NCBI GenBank assembly: GCA_913774715.1
Contig: CAJYHS010000240.1
Location: 1 to 64,000, forward strand
Direction: 5' to 3'
Length of the DNA stretch: 64,000 nucleotides
Source of the DNA: an uncultured Siphonobacter sp.
GTDB taxonomy: Bacteria; Bacteroidota; Bacteroidia; Cytophagales; Spirosomataceae
Notes under the pieces: generated by a model
Database searches by the model: none
What the model saw: only the letters and a program-made list of their open reading frames with translations
What the model was told of the DNA's origin: nothing
Made by a program: the position numbers and the translations under genes
Part shown: piece after piece, positions 8,418 to 18,047 of the stretch
How the letters are laid out: the number at the start of each line of letters is the position of its first letter
How positions within the stretch are numbered: the stretch's first letter is position 1

Positions 8418-8804
8418 GTAAACATGAATAATTCTGTAGAAATGTTTTCGGGTTGCTCTTGTACTTAACTAGTAATGAGCCTGAGAGTTTACGAAATTAT
8501 GTTCTTTAACAATTTATTTATCTTCCTCACTATCAGAGATCTTTTCCGAAATTTCAGACGAAACTCTTTTCCCTACTTTAGAACCTATTCCTTGAATTAG
8601 GTTCAATTAAAATCTTTACGTTTCCCTCCCTTTTCGTTTTATAGCTCTACCAGTCATTCATCTTAAAGTATAATTATCTGGTTATCAACCTATATTGAGG
8701 ATAAAATCTACTCAAAGCTTCTTCTTATTTTCCTCAAAGCTCCCCATTTCTGACTTTGGAATGTTCTTTTTTCTATGAGAAGTACAACTCACCATTTTAA
8801 AGTC
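8418..8804. other. AT-rich divergent intergenic region
   Basis: About 390 bases between the ComA promoter and the lipoprotein start. I see no gene. A small hairpin GAACCTA/TAGGTTC lies at 8581-8604. TGACTTTG at about 8752, one base off the -7 consensus, may start the lipoprotein mRNA. Confidence 0.5.
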
Positions 8805-9584
8805 ATGAAAAAGAACATTATTATTATCTCAACTGCACTTGCATTTTTAGGGCTAAACGCCTGCCAAAGCACCCGGTCTACGCCCTCAGGCGACAGACGT
8901 ATGGATTCGTTGTCTACCGCATCTACTCAGATGAATAATGCCAGCAATTATAGTACGGCTCCGGGTTCCAGCACACCCGCTACGGCTAATACAGGAGTAA
9001 TCGAACAGACAGGCATGGTAGGTAATAACTCCTTCGCCGTTTCAGACAATCGTGATCGCAATACATCAGCTAATCAGCCTAACGTTAACACCACTACCAG
9101 AACGACTACAACTCCAGCTCAACCTAATAGGGTTGATCAAAATATGGTGAGCAAAGAATCGGCACCGACTGTTAATAGCTATTTGAGTCAGTCGTCCCGT
9201 TCCGGCAATACTTCCGGAAAATCGCTACCTAACAATCCCGAGAACAGCGTTGCTCCACCAACGGCTGATTCCTTACAACGTTCTCAGGCAATGACTACGC
9301 CCGGTCAACGGAACGGTGTTAACTCTACCGAAGCGATGACGGCGATGAATGTTAACACCGAGCGATCCATGGCAAATGCTTCGTCGGGGTCTGAAAATCT
9401 TATGAGTCGGGTAAGTCAGCAATTGGATATGGTAGACCGGGAACTGAAGAATTCACCTTCACAGGCTAGACGAATGGAGCTAAATAAAAGCCGCCAGGTT
9501 TTGGTGGGAGCCCTAAATAAACTCCAGGAAGTAGAACAAACCCTTTCTCAAATGGAGAAAAAATCTAGTGTAGGAAAAGAGTAA
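8805..9584 (+). CDS. Low-complexity lipoprotein with C-terminal coiled coil
   Basis: 259 residues from MKKNIIIIS. The lipobox LNAC puts the lipid Cys at residue 20; a frame start at 8775 would add 10 residues before the signal and is rejected. Residues 21 to about 190 are rich in Ser, Thr, Asn and Pro with no clear fold. The last ~65 residues (SRVSQQLDMVDREL... to the end) form a Lys/Glu/Leu-rich helical, coiled-coil-like segment. I do not recognise a family. It could span from the outer membrane to another envelope component, but that is speculation. It is flanked by long AT-rich spacers. Confidence 0.6.
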   Translation: MKKNIIIISTALAFLGLNACQSTRSTPSGDRRMDSLSTASTQMNNASNYSTAPGSSTPATANTGVIEQTGMVGNNSFAVSDNRDRNTSANQPNVNTTTRTTTTPAQPNRVDQNMVSKESAPTVNSYLSQSSRSGNTSGKSLPNNPENSVAPPTADSLQRSQAMTTPGQRNGVNSTEAMTAMNVNTERSMANASSGSENLMSRVSQQLDMVDRELKNSPSQARRMELNKSRQVLVGALNKLQEVEQTLSQMEKKSSVGKE

Positions 9585-9606
9585 ATCTGTCCACTGCCAA
9601 TACTCA

Positions 9607-9643
9607 AAACTTACGCTAGCGAAATACAGCTAGCGTAAGTTTT
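9607..9643 (+). terminator. Terminator of the low-complexity lipoprotein
   Basis: 14-bp perfect stem (AAACTTACGCTAGC and its complement) around GAAATACA, 22 bases past the stop codon. Confidence 0.65.
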
Positions 9644-9849
9644 AAGTATTTAGCAAACGGTTAACAGAATTTTATATTATATGTAACAACAATTATATCT
9701 ATTTTAAAAAGTAAATGCCAGTATAATCAATATATAATTTTAATTATCATACAATATTAAGTATAATATTCTATCAATATTTAAATTGACAGAATCATAC
9801 TTATTTACATACTATGGGTATTGGTAAACATTATTTAATAAAATTTATC

Positions 9850-9990
9850 TATTTTTGTAATGTTCGGATGTTTAACGACGTCTGAATGTCTGGTTGGGTT
9901 TGAGAGCAATCTCAATTCAATCCAAAACAGACAAAGGTTGAAGGTTGAACGTTATTGGGCAGTGGCTTTGCAACTGCCCAATTTTTTTTA
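9850..9990 (+). ncRNA. Candidate small structured RNA or leader
   Basis: A perfect -7 box TATTTTTG (9850-9857) is followed by about 130 bases with no credible start codon. It ends in a strong intrinsic terminator: TTGGGCAGT / ACTGCCCAA plus eight or more Ts at 9955-9989. A second stem-loop lies inside: GTCTG (9888-9892) pairs with CAGAC (9928-9932), and TTGAGA-GCAA-TCTCAA (9900-9915) forms its tip. No good -33 TTG is seen at the usual distance. It may be a free RNA or an attenuated leader of the DUF2141 gene 39 bases beyond. The spacer before it (9644-9849) is very AT-rich with nothing recognisable. Confidence 0.5.
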
Positions 9991-10028
9991 ATCTAAATCA
10001 GTGTGTTAACAGTACATTTTTTGCCGCT

Positions 10029-10451
10029 ATGAAAACAGTAGTCGTTTTTAGTCAGCTTATTTTAACGCTTGGGCTTACATCATTTTCCAAACAGGAACCT
10101 CTCGCCATTACGATCACCAATCTGAAGAATACGCGTGCTCCACTTAAAATTGCCGTTTTCAGAAAAAGTGACGCTTTCCTGAAAAGTCCTTTTAAAACGT
10201 ATACGTTAGAACCCAATGGCGGTTCTTCACCCACTCTCTTTGCGGATGATCTGCCTTATGGCGAATATGCTGCCGCTATCTTTCAGGACGAAAATGGAGA
10301 TGAAAAGCTCAATACGAATTTTCTGGGCATACCTAAAGAGCCATATTGTTTCTCTAAGAATTACCGCCCGCGGGTAAAGTCCCCTAAATTTGAAGAATGT
10401 AAATTCATCTACTCGGAGAAAGAAAATCGAATGTATCTACAATTGCTTTAA
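10029..10451 (+). CDS. DUF2141-family exported protein
   Basis: 140 residues from MKTVVVFSQ, which opens a signal peptide; the longer frame from 9945 runs through the upstream hairpin and is rejected. The mature part matches the DUF2141 pattern: ITNLKNTRAPLKIAVF, then LPYGEYAAAIFQDENGD and LNTNFLGIPKEPY. These are small beta-sandwich proteins of the envelope, widespread in Bacteroidota, with no assigned biochemical role. It lies directly behind the candidate structured RNA and 57 bases before prmA. Confidence 0.8.
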   Translation: MKTVVVFSQLILTLGLTSFSKQEPLAITITNLKNTRAPLKIAVFRKSDAFLKSPFKTYTLEPNGGSSPTLFADDLPYGEYAAAIFQDENGDEKLNTNFLGIPKEPYCFSKNYRPRVKSPKFEECKFIYSEKENRMYLQLL

Positions 10452-10508
10452 CGCTTTTGATTACTGGTCAGTACGACAAACGATTTTTCTTTTGCCTACC
10501 TTCGTCTT

Positions 10509-11348
10509 ATGAACTACTACGAACTACAGCTCCACGTCGCCCCCGGATTTGCGGATATCTTCGTGGCTGAACTATCAGAAATTGGTTTCGATTCTTTCGT
10601 AGAAGAAGATACCTATTTGCTGGCTTATATACCTGAAGAAGGGTTTCATCCCGAACCCATTCAGGAGATTCTTCAACGATACGAATCCATTACGGGTACA
10701 CTGGAGTATTCCATCAAATTCATTGAAAAAGAAAACTGGAATGCGGAATGGGAGAAAAATTACCCGCCTATTGACGTAGAAGGTCGCGTACTGGTACGGG
10801 CGAGTTTCCATGAAATGGATGCCACTGGCTTTGACTATCAGATTGTTATTAATCCTAAGATGTCCTTTGGCACGGGGCACCACGAGACCACCTGGATGAT
10901 GCTGGCCCATCAGCTGGAAATCAACCAGGAGGATAAACAAGTATTGGACGTAGGTTCGGGTACGGGCATTCTGGCCATCATGGCGGGTTTACGCGGAGCC
11001 GCTTATGTCTCAGCTTTTGATATTGAAGACTGGGCCACGGAAAATGCCATTGAAAACGTCGGTCTCAATCATTTAAATGATATTGTCAAGGTTCGTCAGG
11101 GTACTATTGAGGATGAACCTGCGGCCCTGTATGATGTAGTTCTTGCGAACATTAATCGCAATATTTTATTACGGGAAATCCCTATTTATAAGGAATTTAT
11201 GAAACCCGGTGGTATACTGGTTGTCAGTGGTTTTTACGAACAGGATTTACCTGAAATCGAAACCGTTGCTCAATCCGTTGGGCTGGAACTGAGCGTTACC
11301 AAAACCCGGAATGGGTGGGCAGCCGCTCGATTTACCTATGCGGTTTAA
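10509..11348 (+). CDS. prmA: Ribosomal protein L11 methyltransferase PrmA
   Basis: 279 residues. The SAM-binding motif I is VLDVGSGTGILAIMAG, preceded by the substrate-side loop PKMSFGTGHHETT. The NxxY-like motif IV appears as LANINRNILL. PrmA trimethylates ribosomal protein L11 in the cytoplasm. The N-terminal ~100 residues form the L11-recognition domain. A TACCTTCG box (10497-10504) ends 4 bases before the ATG, so the message may be nearly leaderless. Confidence 0.95.
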   Translation: MNYYELQLHVAPGFADIFVAELSEIGFDSFVEEDTYLLAYIPEEGFHPEPIQEILQRYESITGTLEYSIKFIEKENWNAEWEKNYPPIDVEGRVLVRASFHEMDATGFDYQIVINPKMSFGTGHHETTWMMLAHQLEINQEDKQVLDVGSGTGILAIMAGLRGAAYVSAFDIEDWATENAIENVGLNHLNDIVKVRQGTIEDEPAALYDVVLANINRNILLREIPIYKEFMKPGGILVVSGFYEQDLPEIETVAQSVGLELSVTKTRNGWAAARFTYAV

Positions 11349-11367
11349 CTTTGTTTAGCACTTATTT

Positions 11368-11400
11368 AAAAGCTTCAATTTTGGAATTGAAGCTTTTTTT
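11368..11400 (+). terminator. Terminator of prmA
   Basis: 13-bp perfect stem around loop TTGG, followed by a T run. Confidence 0.8.
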
Positions 11401-11513
11401 ATTGCCTCTTTGGCGAAAACCATCCAGTTTCACGTTTAAGAAAAGAATAGGAATGGAGAACAGAAACCTGTTTCAACTGTTCCTACCATATTGGCGGCCA
11501 ACCCTTTAGTCTT

Positions 11514-14500
11514 ATGCGATTAGCACTACTTTTTATTTTTTGCCTGACCGTGCAACTCACGTTCGCTCAGCAGGTTAAGTTTTCCGATCAGCCCGATCAA
11601 TTTGTTCAGGATGTTCAGACCGTGACTACTGCTTTCGGACAAACTCAACTGGGAGCTGACTTTAACACGGCTTGGGCCAGCATGGGGTCGGATCAGAAAA
11701 CGCAGGTAATGGCGATTACCAGAGCCATGATTGCGAAAAACATGAAGCAACCGCCCTATTTATTACCCTGGTTTCAGGCTTTGAATGGAGCGGTGCAGAC
11801 GCAGCAAATGAGTGGCAACGATTTCAGTAACTTCCTCACTGTCACGGATAAAACATTTAAATCCAGTGACAGCAAAGGCTATTTGAGTTACCTGAATTTC
11901 TCCCGGTTGTTTTTAACTTCCCGCCAGCTCTTCACTTCGAATTTCAATAAGCTTTATACCTCCGGCGGCAAGTTCAATTTCCGCTTCATTGATCAGCCTT
12001 TTGATTACCGTACTTCAAAAACGGAGGAAATTAAAACCGCTACTCCTACCGAAACTAAACCTACCGACGAACCCACGGACGACGGGTGGGGTACTAATAA
12101 CAGCTGGGACAATTCCAGTTGGGATACCCCCGTAGCTGTTACTGAAACCGTTAAAGCGATTCCCCAGCCTCAAACTTTAGCCGCTGGTCCGTTGCTTGAG
12201 TTACAGGATGTGTCTTTTTCTATAGTGACCGCTCAGGATTCTTTCGCGGTTGATAAAGCAACGCTGACTTTAGGTATTAAAGAAGGTTTAGTATATGGAA
12301 AATCAGGAAGTTATACCTGGAATATTGGAGAATTAAGTCAGGCTACTGTCGACTTGAAATCCTACAAAATTCTATTAAAAACGCCCCGATTATTCGCCGA
12401 TGAAGCTAATCTTACCTATAAAGAACGGCTTAGTGGCCCGGTTAAAGGTAATTTTCGCTTTGAAAGCCGGAAGCGTCCGGCGAATGCTCCCGTTACTCAA
12501 CCCCAGTTTCAGTCAGAAGACGCGGACGTAGAAATTAAGAATCTGGGCAAAGACCTCACCTATCGCGGTGGGTTTGCTCTCATTGGCCCCAAAGTATACG
12601 GAGCAGCTGCCAATGGTAAACGGGCCGTTATTACCGTTCAGCAGGATGGTCAGGTAGCTTTTAGAGCTCAGAGTAAGGGCTTTGAATTAAGTGATTCACT
12701 CATTTACAGTCCAGCCGTTCAATTTACAGGTTATTACCCTACCGGTGACACGCTCACCCACCCCTCCATCCGTATGACGTATAACTCCCAGACCAAGCAG
12801 TTACGTCTGGCTCGTCAGGAACGCGGTGGGTATCGCAGTGCTTCGTTTAGCGATGGCTACCACGGCTTTGCCATTCGGGCCGACGCAGCGAAGTGGAGCT
12901 TACCTAGTAAACACCTGGAGTTTGATATTATTTCGGGACAGAATGCCGTTCCCGCCCGCTTTGAATCAGTTGATTATTATGAATCAACGCAGTACGAAAA
13001 ATTAACGAGTCCACAGGGCTTCCATCCCGTAACAATTCTGGCGAATTGTCTAAAACAGAAGGGCGTCTCAGCCATTACGGTTGACGAACTTGCGGCTCAT
13101 TACAAACGGGATGGTAAGCTTATGCGGGATGCTCTCGTTCCCCCTATTGAACAAGGATTTATCGATTATAATCCGGATACTGATCAGGTACGATTAAGTT
13201 CAAAAGGTCAGCATTACCTGCAGGTAGCTCTGGCCAAAAAGGATTTTGACAATCTTGCCATTCTTTCGACACAGGCAGGTTCTGATCGGGACAGCTTAGC
13301 CAATGCTTCGATTAATTTCAAAGATAATTACCTGACTATCCGTGGTGTTGCTCCTTTCAAAGTCAGTGATTCCCTGAAAATTTTTATTCGCCCTGCCGAT
13401 AAAGTAGTTCGGGTTGGGAAGAACCGCTCCTTTGTGTTTAACGGAGAAATGAAGCTTGATAACTTCCGCTTTAAAGGCCGCGATCTCAATTTCAATTACG
13501 AGCAGTTTTACGTAAATCTAGACAAACTGGATACCGTGACTTTCATTCCTCAGCAAATGAAAGGGAAGAAAAACTCGAAGGAAATCGGTCAGGATTTGAA
13601 GTACGGTTCGGGTAAGCTTTATCTGGGCAAGCCTAATAATAAATCAGGGAAAAAACCCAGTGCTCCGCGACTCGTCGTGCAGGATGGGGTTAATATTTAC
13701 TTTGATGATACCACTCGTCTCGCTGGAGCCTATAACCGAAAGGTTTATTTTAAAATCCCCAAAATTGATCAGGATAGTTTGACCAGTAAAGACATTGAGT
13801 TTTTAGGAACCTTCTATTCTGATGGGGTTCTTCCCCCCATTCAAACCAAGCTGATTACCATGCCCGATAACTCTCTCGGCTTTACCTATAAAGTCCCCGA
13901 AGCAGGCCTGAAACTGTACGAAGGCAAGGGTAATCTGAAAGTAACCGGCACGCTAACGATGGATAATGAGGGTCTGAAAGCGGATGGTATACTAAGCACC
14001 TTGACTACGTCACTGGAAGCCAAGCAATTGATCCTAACGCCCGATTCAGTCATTAGCTTAAACGGAACATCTGGCCGAATTAAAGAAGGCTTGGTAGGAA
14101 AAGCATATTTCCCGGAAGTTGCTTTAAAATCGTACGAAGTTAAATGGTTACCTAAAGTTGATAGTCTGATTATCAGAGATAAAGAAAGTTCACTGGATTT
14201 TTATAACGGAAGCTCACAACTCAAAGGTAGCCTACTGGTTCGTTCGACAGGTTTATACGGAGAAGGAGTTATGAAGCGGAAAGACTCAGAAATCAGCTCA
14301 AAGGATTTCTCTTTTAATAAAAACCAGTTCATTGCCCAACGCTCTCAAATTCAGATTGGTAATGCTGAAAAACCAGCTTTATTAGGTCGCATGGTGGACG
14401 TTACCTTCAATACTGCGGCTCAGAATGCAGTCATCCAAACACCAAAAAATGCTACGCTGGAGGATTCATCCAGTCTCTTCTTCCCTTATGCGGCGTATAC

Positions 14501-16514
14501 CACGACCATTAACCGGGCCGACTGGGACATTGCCAAGAAGACGATTTCCATGAAAGGTAATGTTAATAGCTCCACCTTCATTTCGACCAACCCGTCCCAG
14601 GAAGGGCTGGCCTTTAACGGAGCCGAAGCTCTTTACGAGATTGATAAAATGACACTGAATATCAAAGGTGTACCTTATATCAAATCGGCAGACGCGAAGA
14701 TTATTCCTAACAAAGGGCTGGTGTCGATCAAGCAGGATGCTGAAATGATCCCGTTGAAAAAAGCTCGTGTGGTGGCGGATACGGTAAATGAATTTCACCA
14801 TTTATCCGACGGTAATATTCAGATTCTTTCAGCTAAAAAATTCGAAGGCGACGCGATTTACCAATACATTCGCTCGAAAGGAGATACAACCAAGCTAAAG
14901 ATTGATGCTTTTGAGTTCCGGGAGGTAACCACTACTCAAGCCGTTGCCTCCGCAAAAACGGGCCGGAAAAACAAAATGGAAAAAGCTACCAGCCCCGGTC
15001 TGAGTTACGGCACGATAGCTCGTTCGGGGGTTAGCGAAGATAATAATTTCCTGCTTACGCCTCGTTTGGCGTATAAGGGTGATATTACCATGGTAGCGGC
15101 CAATCCGGGTTTAACCTTCAAAGGAGCCATCCAGACCCGGCTGAAAAGTAAAATTGCAGAACCCTCCTGGATTCCTTTCGAAGGGTCTACTGGCGACAGT
15201 TTGAGCCTAAGCGTGGATGGTTTGAAAGCAGAAGACGGACAAACGCCGTTATTTACGGGTCTGCATTTTGGGGGCGAAGGCTTATACCTGAGTTTCCTCT
15301 CTCCAAAAGTAAACCCTCAGGATGCTGATATTTTTACCGCCAGCGGTCGTTTGCGGGATGACGTAAAGACCAATCAGCTGACCATCGCCAGTGATGTTCG
15401 GGCCAACGACGAAACCCTGGAAGGCCCTAAATACGTGCTTAACGACAATAGGAAAGTCATCACTTTTGAAGGACCTATCCAGTTATTCACGCCCGCCACA
15501 GTCGTACAATCCGCTGGTTTTGCCCGCCTGGTACCTGATTCTGCTAAATATCTATTCAATACGCTGTTGGTACTGAATACGTCTATTCCACCAGCAGTCA
15601 TGAATATTGCGGGAGATAAGATTGTCAAAACCAATCTGGATGAAAAAATCAGTGAAGAAGCTGCCGAACCTGATTTTGATCGCTTATTACTAAAAATAGC
15701 TAATGTAGCGGGCGGCAAAGCAGCTGAGCAATTCAGTCAAAAATCGACGAACGGAGCTAATGTCCCCTTACCTTCTATTTCGCCCAAATTTGCTGCTACT
15801 GCGGTTTTATCCAATTTAAGTATGCGGTATAACCCGGAGAACCAGGCCTTCTACAGCATAGGTAAGATTGGTATTTCGAACCTGGGAACAACGGACATTA
15901 ACGGCCAGTTTGATGGAGCTCTTGAAATCCGAAAAAATCCTGGCGGCCCCGATGATCTTTTTTGCTATCTGGAAATTAGCCCGGACGTATGGTATTACGT
16001 CGCTTCGATTCAGGGTACTACGGAAGTCTTCAGTTCCGATCAGGATTTCAACGGTCAGTTACAGGCTAAGACGGGTAAGGATAACAAGATTCGGCTGGTA
16101 TCAGAAGAAGATAAAAATAACTTCGTGGATCGTTTCAGTACGATGTACCGCCCCCGTTCCAGCAGTCAGCCCCGCAAACCTAAACCTATTGTAGCGGCTC
16201 AGCCTAAAGAGGAAAAACCAAACACGCCAGCAACAACCGAAGAGGTTACTAAAGAGCAGAAGCAGGCCGCTAAAAAAGAGGCGACTAGTGAAGAACAACT
16301 AGCAGGAGAATCGGCGGATCAGCCCGTTGAAGAAATTCTGGACGATCCGAAGGGGAAGAAAACGAAGTCTAAAGATAAAAAAGCAATCGTGAAAGCTCCA
16401 GTGAAAAAGCCCGTAGCAAGCGATTCGACCAAAACGAAGAAGATTACTTCACTTTCAGAAACGGAAGAAGCGGCTCCGGTAAAGAAACCAGCGGAAAAGA
16501 AAACAGGTTTTTAA
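11514..16514 (+). CDS. Very large exported beta-rich protein of unknown function
   Basis: 1666 residues with a clear signal peptide (MRLALLFIFCLTVQLTFAQ, leaving N-terminal Q). A helical N-terminal part (to about 170) is followed by an acidic Thr/Trp/Asn-rich linker (about 170-225). The long body has repeated short beta units that alternate tracts such as 'KGNFRFES', 'KGSLLVRSTGLYGEG' and 'MKGNVNSSTF', reminiscent of OstA/LptA-like or AsmA-like strands. Around residues 490-570 sits a helical insert (PVTILANCLKQKG... GFIDYNPDTDQV) like a winged-helix. The last ~120 residues are Lys/Glu/Pro-rich and disordered. No enzyme motif and no type IX CTD is visible. It is flanked by terminators, so it is transcribed alone. 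Confidence 0.6.
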   Translation: MRLALLFIFCLTVQLTFAQQVKFSDQPDQFVQDVQTVTTAFGQTQLGADFNTAWASMGSDQKTQVMAITRAMIAKNMKQPPYLLPWFQALNGAVQTQQMSGNDFSNFLTVTDKTFKSSDSKGYLSYLNFSRLFLTSRQLFTSNFNKLYTSGGKFNFRFIDQPFDYRTSKTEEIKTATPTETKPTDEPTDDGWGTNNSWDNSSWDTPVAVTETVKAIPQPQTLAAGPLLELQDVSFSIVTAQDSFAVDKATLTLGIKEGLVYGKSGSYTWNIGELSQATVDLKSYKILLKTPRLFADEANLTYKERLSGPVKGNFRFESRKRPANAPVTQPQFQSEDADVEIKNLGKDLTYRGGFALIGPKVYGAAANGKRAVITVQQDGQVAFRAQSKGFELSDSLIYSPAVQFTGYYPTGDTLTHPSIRMTYNSQTKQLRLARQERGGYRSASFSDGYHGFAIRADAAKWSLPSKHLEFDIISGQNAVPARFESVDYYESTQYEKLTSPQGFHPVTILANCLKQKGVSAITVDELAAHYKRDGKLMRDALVPPIEQGFIDYNPDTDQVRLSSKGQHYLQVALAKKDFDNLAILSTQAGSDRDSLANASINFKDNYLTIRGVAPFKVSDSLKIFIRPADKVVRVGKNRSFVFNGEMKLDNFRFKGRDLNFNYEQFYVNLDKLDTVTFIPQQMKGKKNSKEIGQDLKYGSGKLYLGKPNNKSGKKPSAPRLVVQDGVNIYFDDTTRLAGAYNRKVYFKIPKIDQDSLTSKDIEFLGTFYSDGVLPPIQTKLITMPDNSLGFTYKVPEAGLKLYEGKGNLKVTGTLTMDNEGLKADGILSTLTTSLEAKQLILTPDSVISLNGTSGRIKEGLVGKAYFPEVALKSYEVKWLPKVDSLIIRDKESSLDFYNGSSQLKGSLLVRSTGLYGEGVMKRKDSEISSKDFSFNKNQFIAQRSQIQIGNAEKPALLGRMVDVTFNTAAQNAVIQTPKNATLEDSSSLFFPYAAYTTTINRADWDIAKKTISMKGNVNSSTFISTNPSQEGLAFNGAEALYEIDKMTLNIKGVPYIKSADAKIIPNKGLVSIKQDAEMIPLKKARVVADTVNEFHHLSDGNIQILSAKKFEGDAIYQYIRSKGDTTKLKIDAFEFREVTTTQAVASAKTGRKNKMEKATSPGLSYGTIARSGVSEDNNFLLTPRLAYKGDITMVAANPGLTFKGAIQTRLKSKIAEPSWIPFEGSTGDSLSLSVDGLKAEDGQTPLFTGLHFGGEGLYLSFLSPKVNPQDADIFTASGRLRDDVKTNQLTIASDVRANDETLEGPKYVLNDNRKVITFEGPIQLFTPATVVQSAGFARLVPDSAKYLFNTLLVLNTSIPPAVMNIAGDKIVKTNLDEKISEEAAEPDFDRLLLKIANVAGGKAAEQFSQKSTNGANVPLPSISPKFAATAVLSNLSMRYNPENQAFYSIGKIGISNLGTTDINGQFDGALEIRKNPGGPDDLFCYLEISPDVWYYVASIQGTTEVFSSDQDFNGQLQAKTGKDNKIRLVSEEDKNNFVDRFSTMYRPRSSSQPRKPKPIVAAQPKEEKPNTPATTEEVTKEQKQAAKKEATSEEQLAGESADQPVEEILDDPKGKKTKSKDKKAIVKAPVKKPVASDSTKTKKITSLSETEEAAPVKKPAEKKTGF

Positions 16515-16523
16515 TTCATACGG

Positions 16524-16556
16524 AAAAAGACGAGTGGACACTCGTCTTTTTTTTAT
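16524..16556 (+). terminator. Terminator of the giant exported protein gene
   Basis: Stem AAAGACGAGTG / CACTCGTCTTT with a tiny loop, followed by a run of eight Ts. Confidence 0.8.
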
Positions 16557-16612
16557 AGGTAAAAAACGGTTCGTTTCTATATTTACGGGCTTCAAAATTC
16601 CTCTCTACCACT

Positions 16613-17356
16613 ATGAATGTTATTGTTACCGGAGCCGCCCAGGGTATTGGTTTCGAAATTTGTCGCCAGCTGGCTCTTCGTGGAGCCAGGATTTTACTCA
16701 ATGATATTGACGAAAATCTGGCACAGCAGGCGGCGGCTCAAATTCAGACTGCTGGCGGCAACTGCCAGTCGATCGCGGGAGATGCCTCTGATGTAGCGTT
16801 TATCAAGCAGTTGGTGGAAAAGGCGGTTACCGAATTCGGCTCGCTGGATATCTTAGTAGCTAACGCTGGTATTACGACCTTCGGTGACTTTTTTGACTAT
16901 CAGCCGGAATCGCTTCAGCAGCTATTAGATCTTAACATCCGAGGTAACTTTTTTCTGACGCAGCAGGCGGCATTACAAATGCGAAAACAAGGTCAGGGCG
17001 GACGAATTTTATTAATGTCTTCCGTAACCGGGCAACAGGCTCATGCCTACCTTGCTGCCTACGGCATGACCAAAGCGGCTCTTCAAATGCTGGCAAAATC
17101 GCTGGTACCGGAACTTTCGCCCTTGGGCATAACGATCAACTGCGTAGCCCCAGGAGCCACCTTAACGGAGCGAACACTCGACGATCCGGATTATATCTCT
17201 ACCTGGTCTCGTATAACACCACTGGGCAAACCTGCTACCGTTGCCGACATTGCCTCGGCTGTAGTATTCCTGACCTCTCCTGAGGCAGGTCATATTACGG
17301 GTCAGACACTCGTGGTAGATGGTGGCTGGACGAGCGTGAGTCCGTCTCCTTATTAA
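16613..17356 (+). CDS. Short-chain dehydrogenase/reductase (FabG-like)
   Basis: 247 residues, classical SDR length. The cofactor loop is TGAAQGIG (6-13), followed by NAG in VANAGIT. The catalytic set is S137, Y150 and K154 (YGMTK). The C-terminal GHITGQTLVVDGGW is typical of FabG/glucose-dehydrogenase-like members. Substrate is not predictable from the sequence: it could be a 3-oxoacyl or sugar/polyol dehydrogenase. It stands 54 bases ahead of the acetyltransferase gene on the same strand. Confidence 0.88.
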   Translation: MNVIVTGAAQGIGFEICRQLALRGARILLNDIDENLAQQAAAQIQTAGGNCQSIAGDASDVAFIKQLVEKAVTEFGSLDILVANAGITTFGDFFDYQPESLQQLLDLNIRGNFFLTQQAALQMRKQGQGGRILLMSSVTGQQAHAYLAAYGMTKAALQMLAKSLVPELSPLGITINCVAPGATLTERTLDDPDYISTWSRITPLGKPATVADIASAVVFLTSPEAGHITGQTLVVDGGWTSVSPSPY

Positions 17357-17410
17357 TGCTTCGGCACTGTCTTTTTAGAATCGGTTATTCTTAACGTATA
17401 TTCTCAATCT

Positions 17411-17878
17411 ATGCAATTTGTCTTAAAGCAGTTTCACGAACTCACTGTCCAGGAATTATATGAAATTTTAGCACTTCGTTCCGAAGTGTTTGTTGTAGAA
17501 CAAAATTGCCCCTATCAGGACATCGACGGCAATGATCCCAAAGCCTGGCACTGCATGGGTAAAGATGACGATACCGGCCAATTGATTGCTTATACCCGTC
17601 TTTTTGATCGCGACGCCTGTTATGCAGGTTATACTGCAATTGGTCGCGTTGTTACTTCCCCCGCCGTTCGCAGCACCGGTTTAGGCAAACGGTTAATGGA
17701 AGCTTCGATTGCGTACTGCCGCCGACTGTTTGGCCCTCGCATGATTAAAATCGGAGCTCAAACCCATCTGGTCAAGTTTTATAATTCACTGGGCTTTATT
17801 TCTACGGGAGACGAATACGTAGAAGACGGCATTCCTCACACGTACATGACGTACCAGCATCATTCGAAGATTTCGTAA
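17411..17878 (+). CDS. ElaA-type GNAT acetyltransferase
   Basis: 155 residues with the ElaA pattern LYEILALRSEVFVVEQNCPYQDIDGND at the start. The acetyl-CoA loop is IGRVVTSPAVRSTGLGKRLM, and the C-terminal part is AQTHLVKFYNSLGF. GNAT enzymes move an acetyl group from acetyl-CoA to an amine; the ElaA substrate is unknown. A perfect 46-bp palindrome begins 4 bases past the stop codon. Confidence 0.88.
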   Translation: MQFVLKQFHELTVQELYEILALRSEVFVVEQNCPYQDIDGNDPKAWHCMGKDDDTGQLIAYTRLFDRDACYAGYTAIGRVVTSPAVRSTGLGKRLMEASIAYCRRLFGPRMIKIGAQTHLVKFYNSLGFISTGDEYVEDGIPHTYMTYQHHSKIS

Positions 17879-17881
17879 ATA

Positions 17882-17927
17882 GCTAATTAACTGTAGGCTG
17901 ACTCGAGTCAGCCTACAGTTAATTAGC
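17882..17927. repeat. Perfect 46-bp palindrome without loop
   Basis: Two 23-base arms meet at CTCGAG with no mismatch and no spacer. There is no T run on either side, so it is not a standard intrinsic terminator, although it could still end transcription of the acetyltransferase gene. Confidence 0.85.
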
Positions 17928-17992
17928 CATATTTAGTATTGCCTGTTTTAAACAGAGCTGTGTAGATTTAATAAGTATTATTTATCCCAAAC

Positions 17993-18025
17993 AAAAAAAT
18001 CCCGAAAGCAAAGCTTCCGGGATTC
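17993..18025 (-). terminator. Terminator of the calcineurin-like phosphoesterase gene
   Basis: On the minus strand an AATCCCGGAAGC / GCTTTCGGGATT stem with one imperfect pair and loop TTT is followed by seven Ts. Confidence 0.75.
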
Positions 18026-18047
18026 TGGTTTTCACACTAGACTTTAA

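Noticed and set aside
11315-11509. ORF across the prmA terminator
   Set aside because: It runs through the prmA end and a strong hairpin, with no family resemblance.
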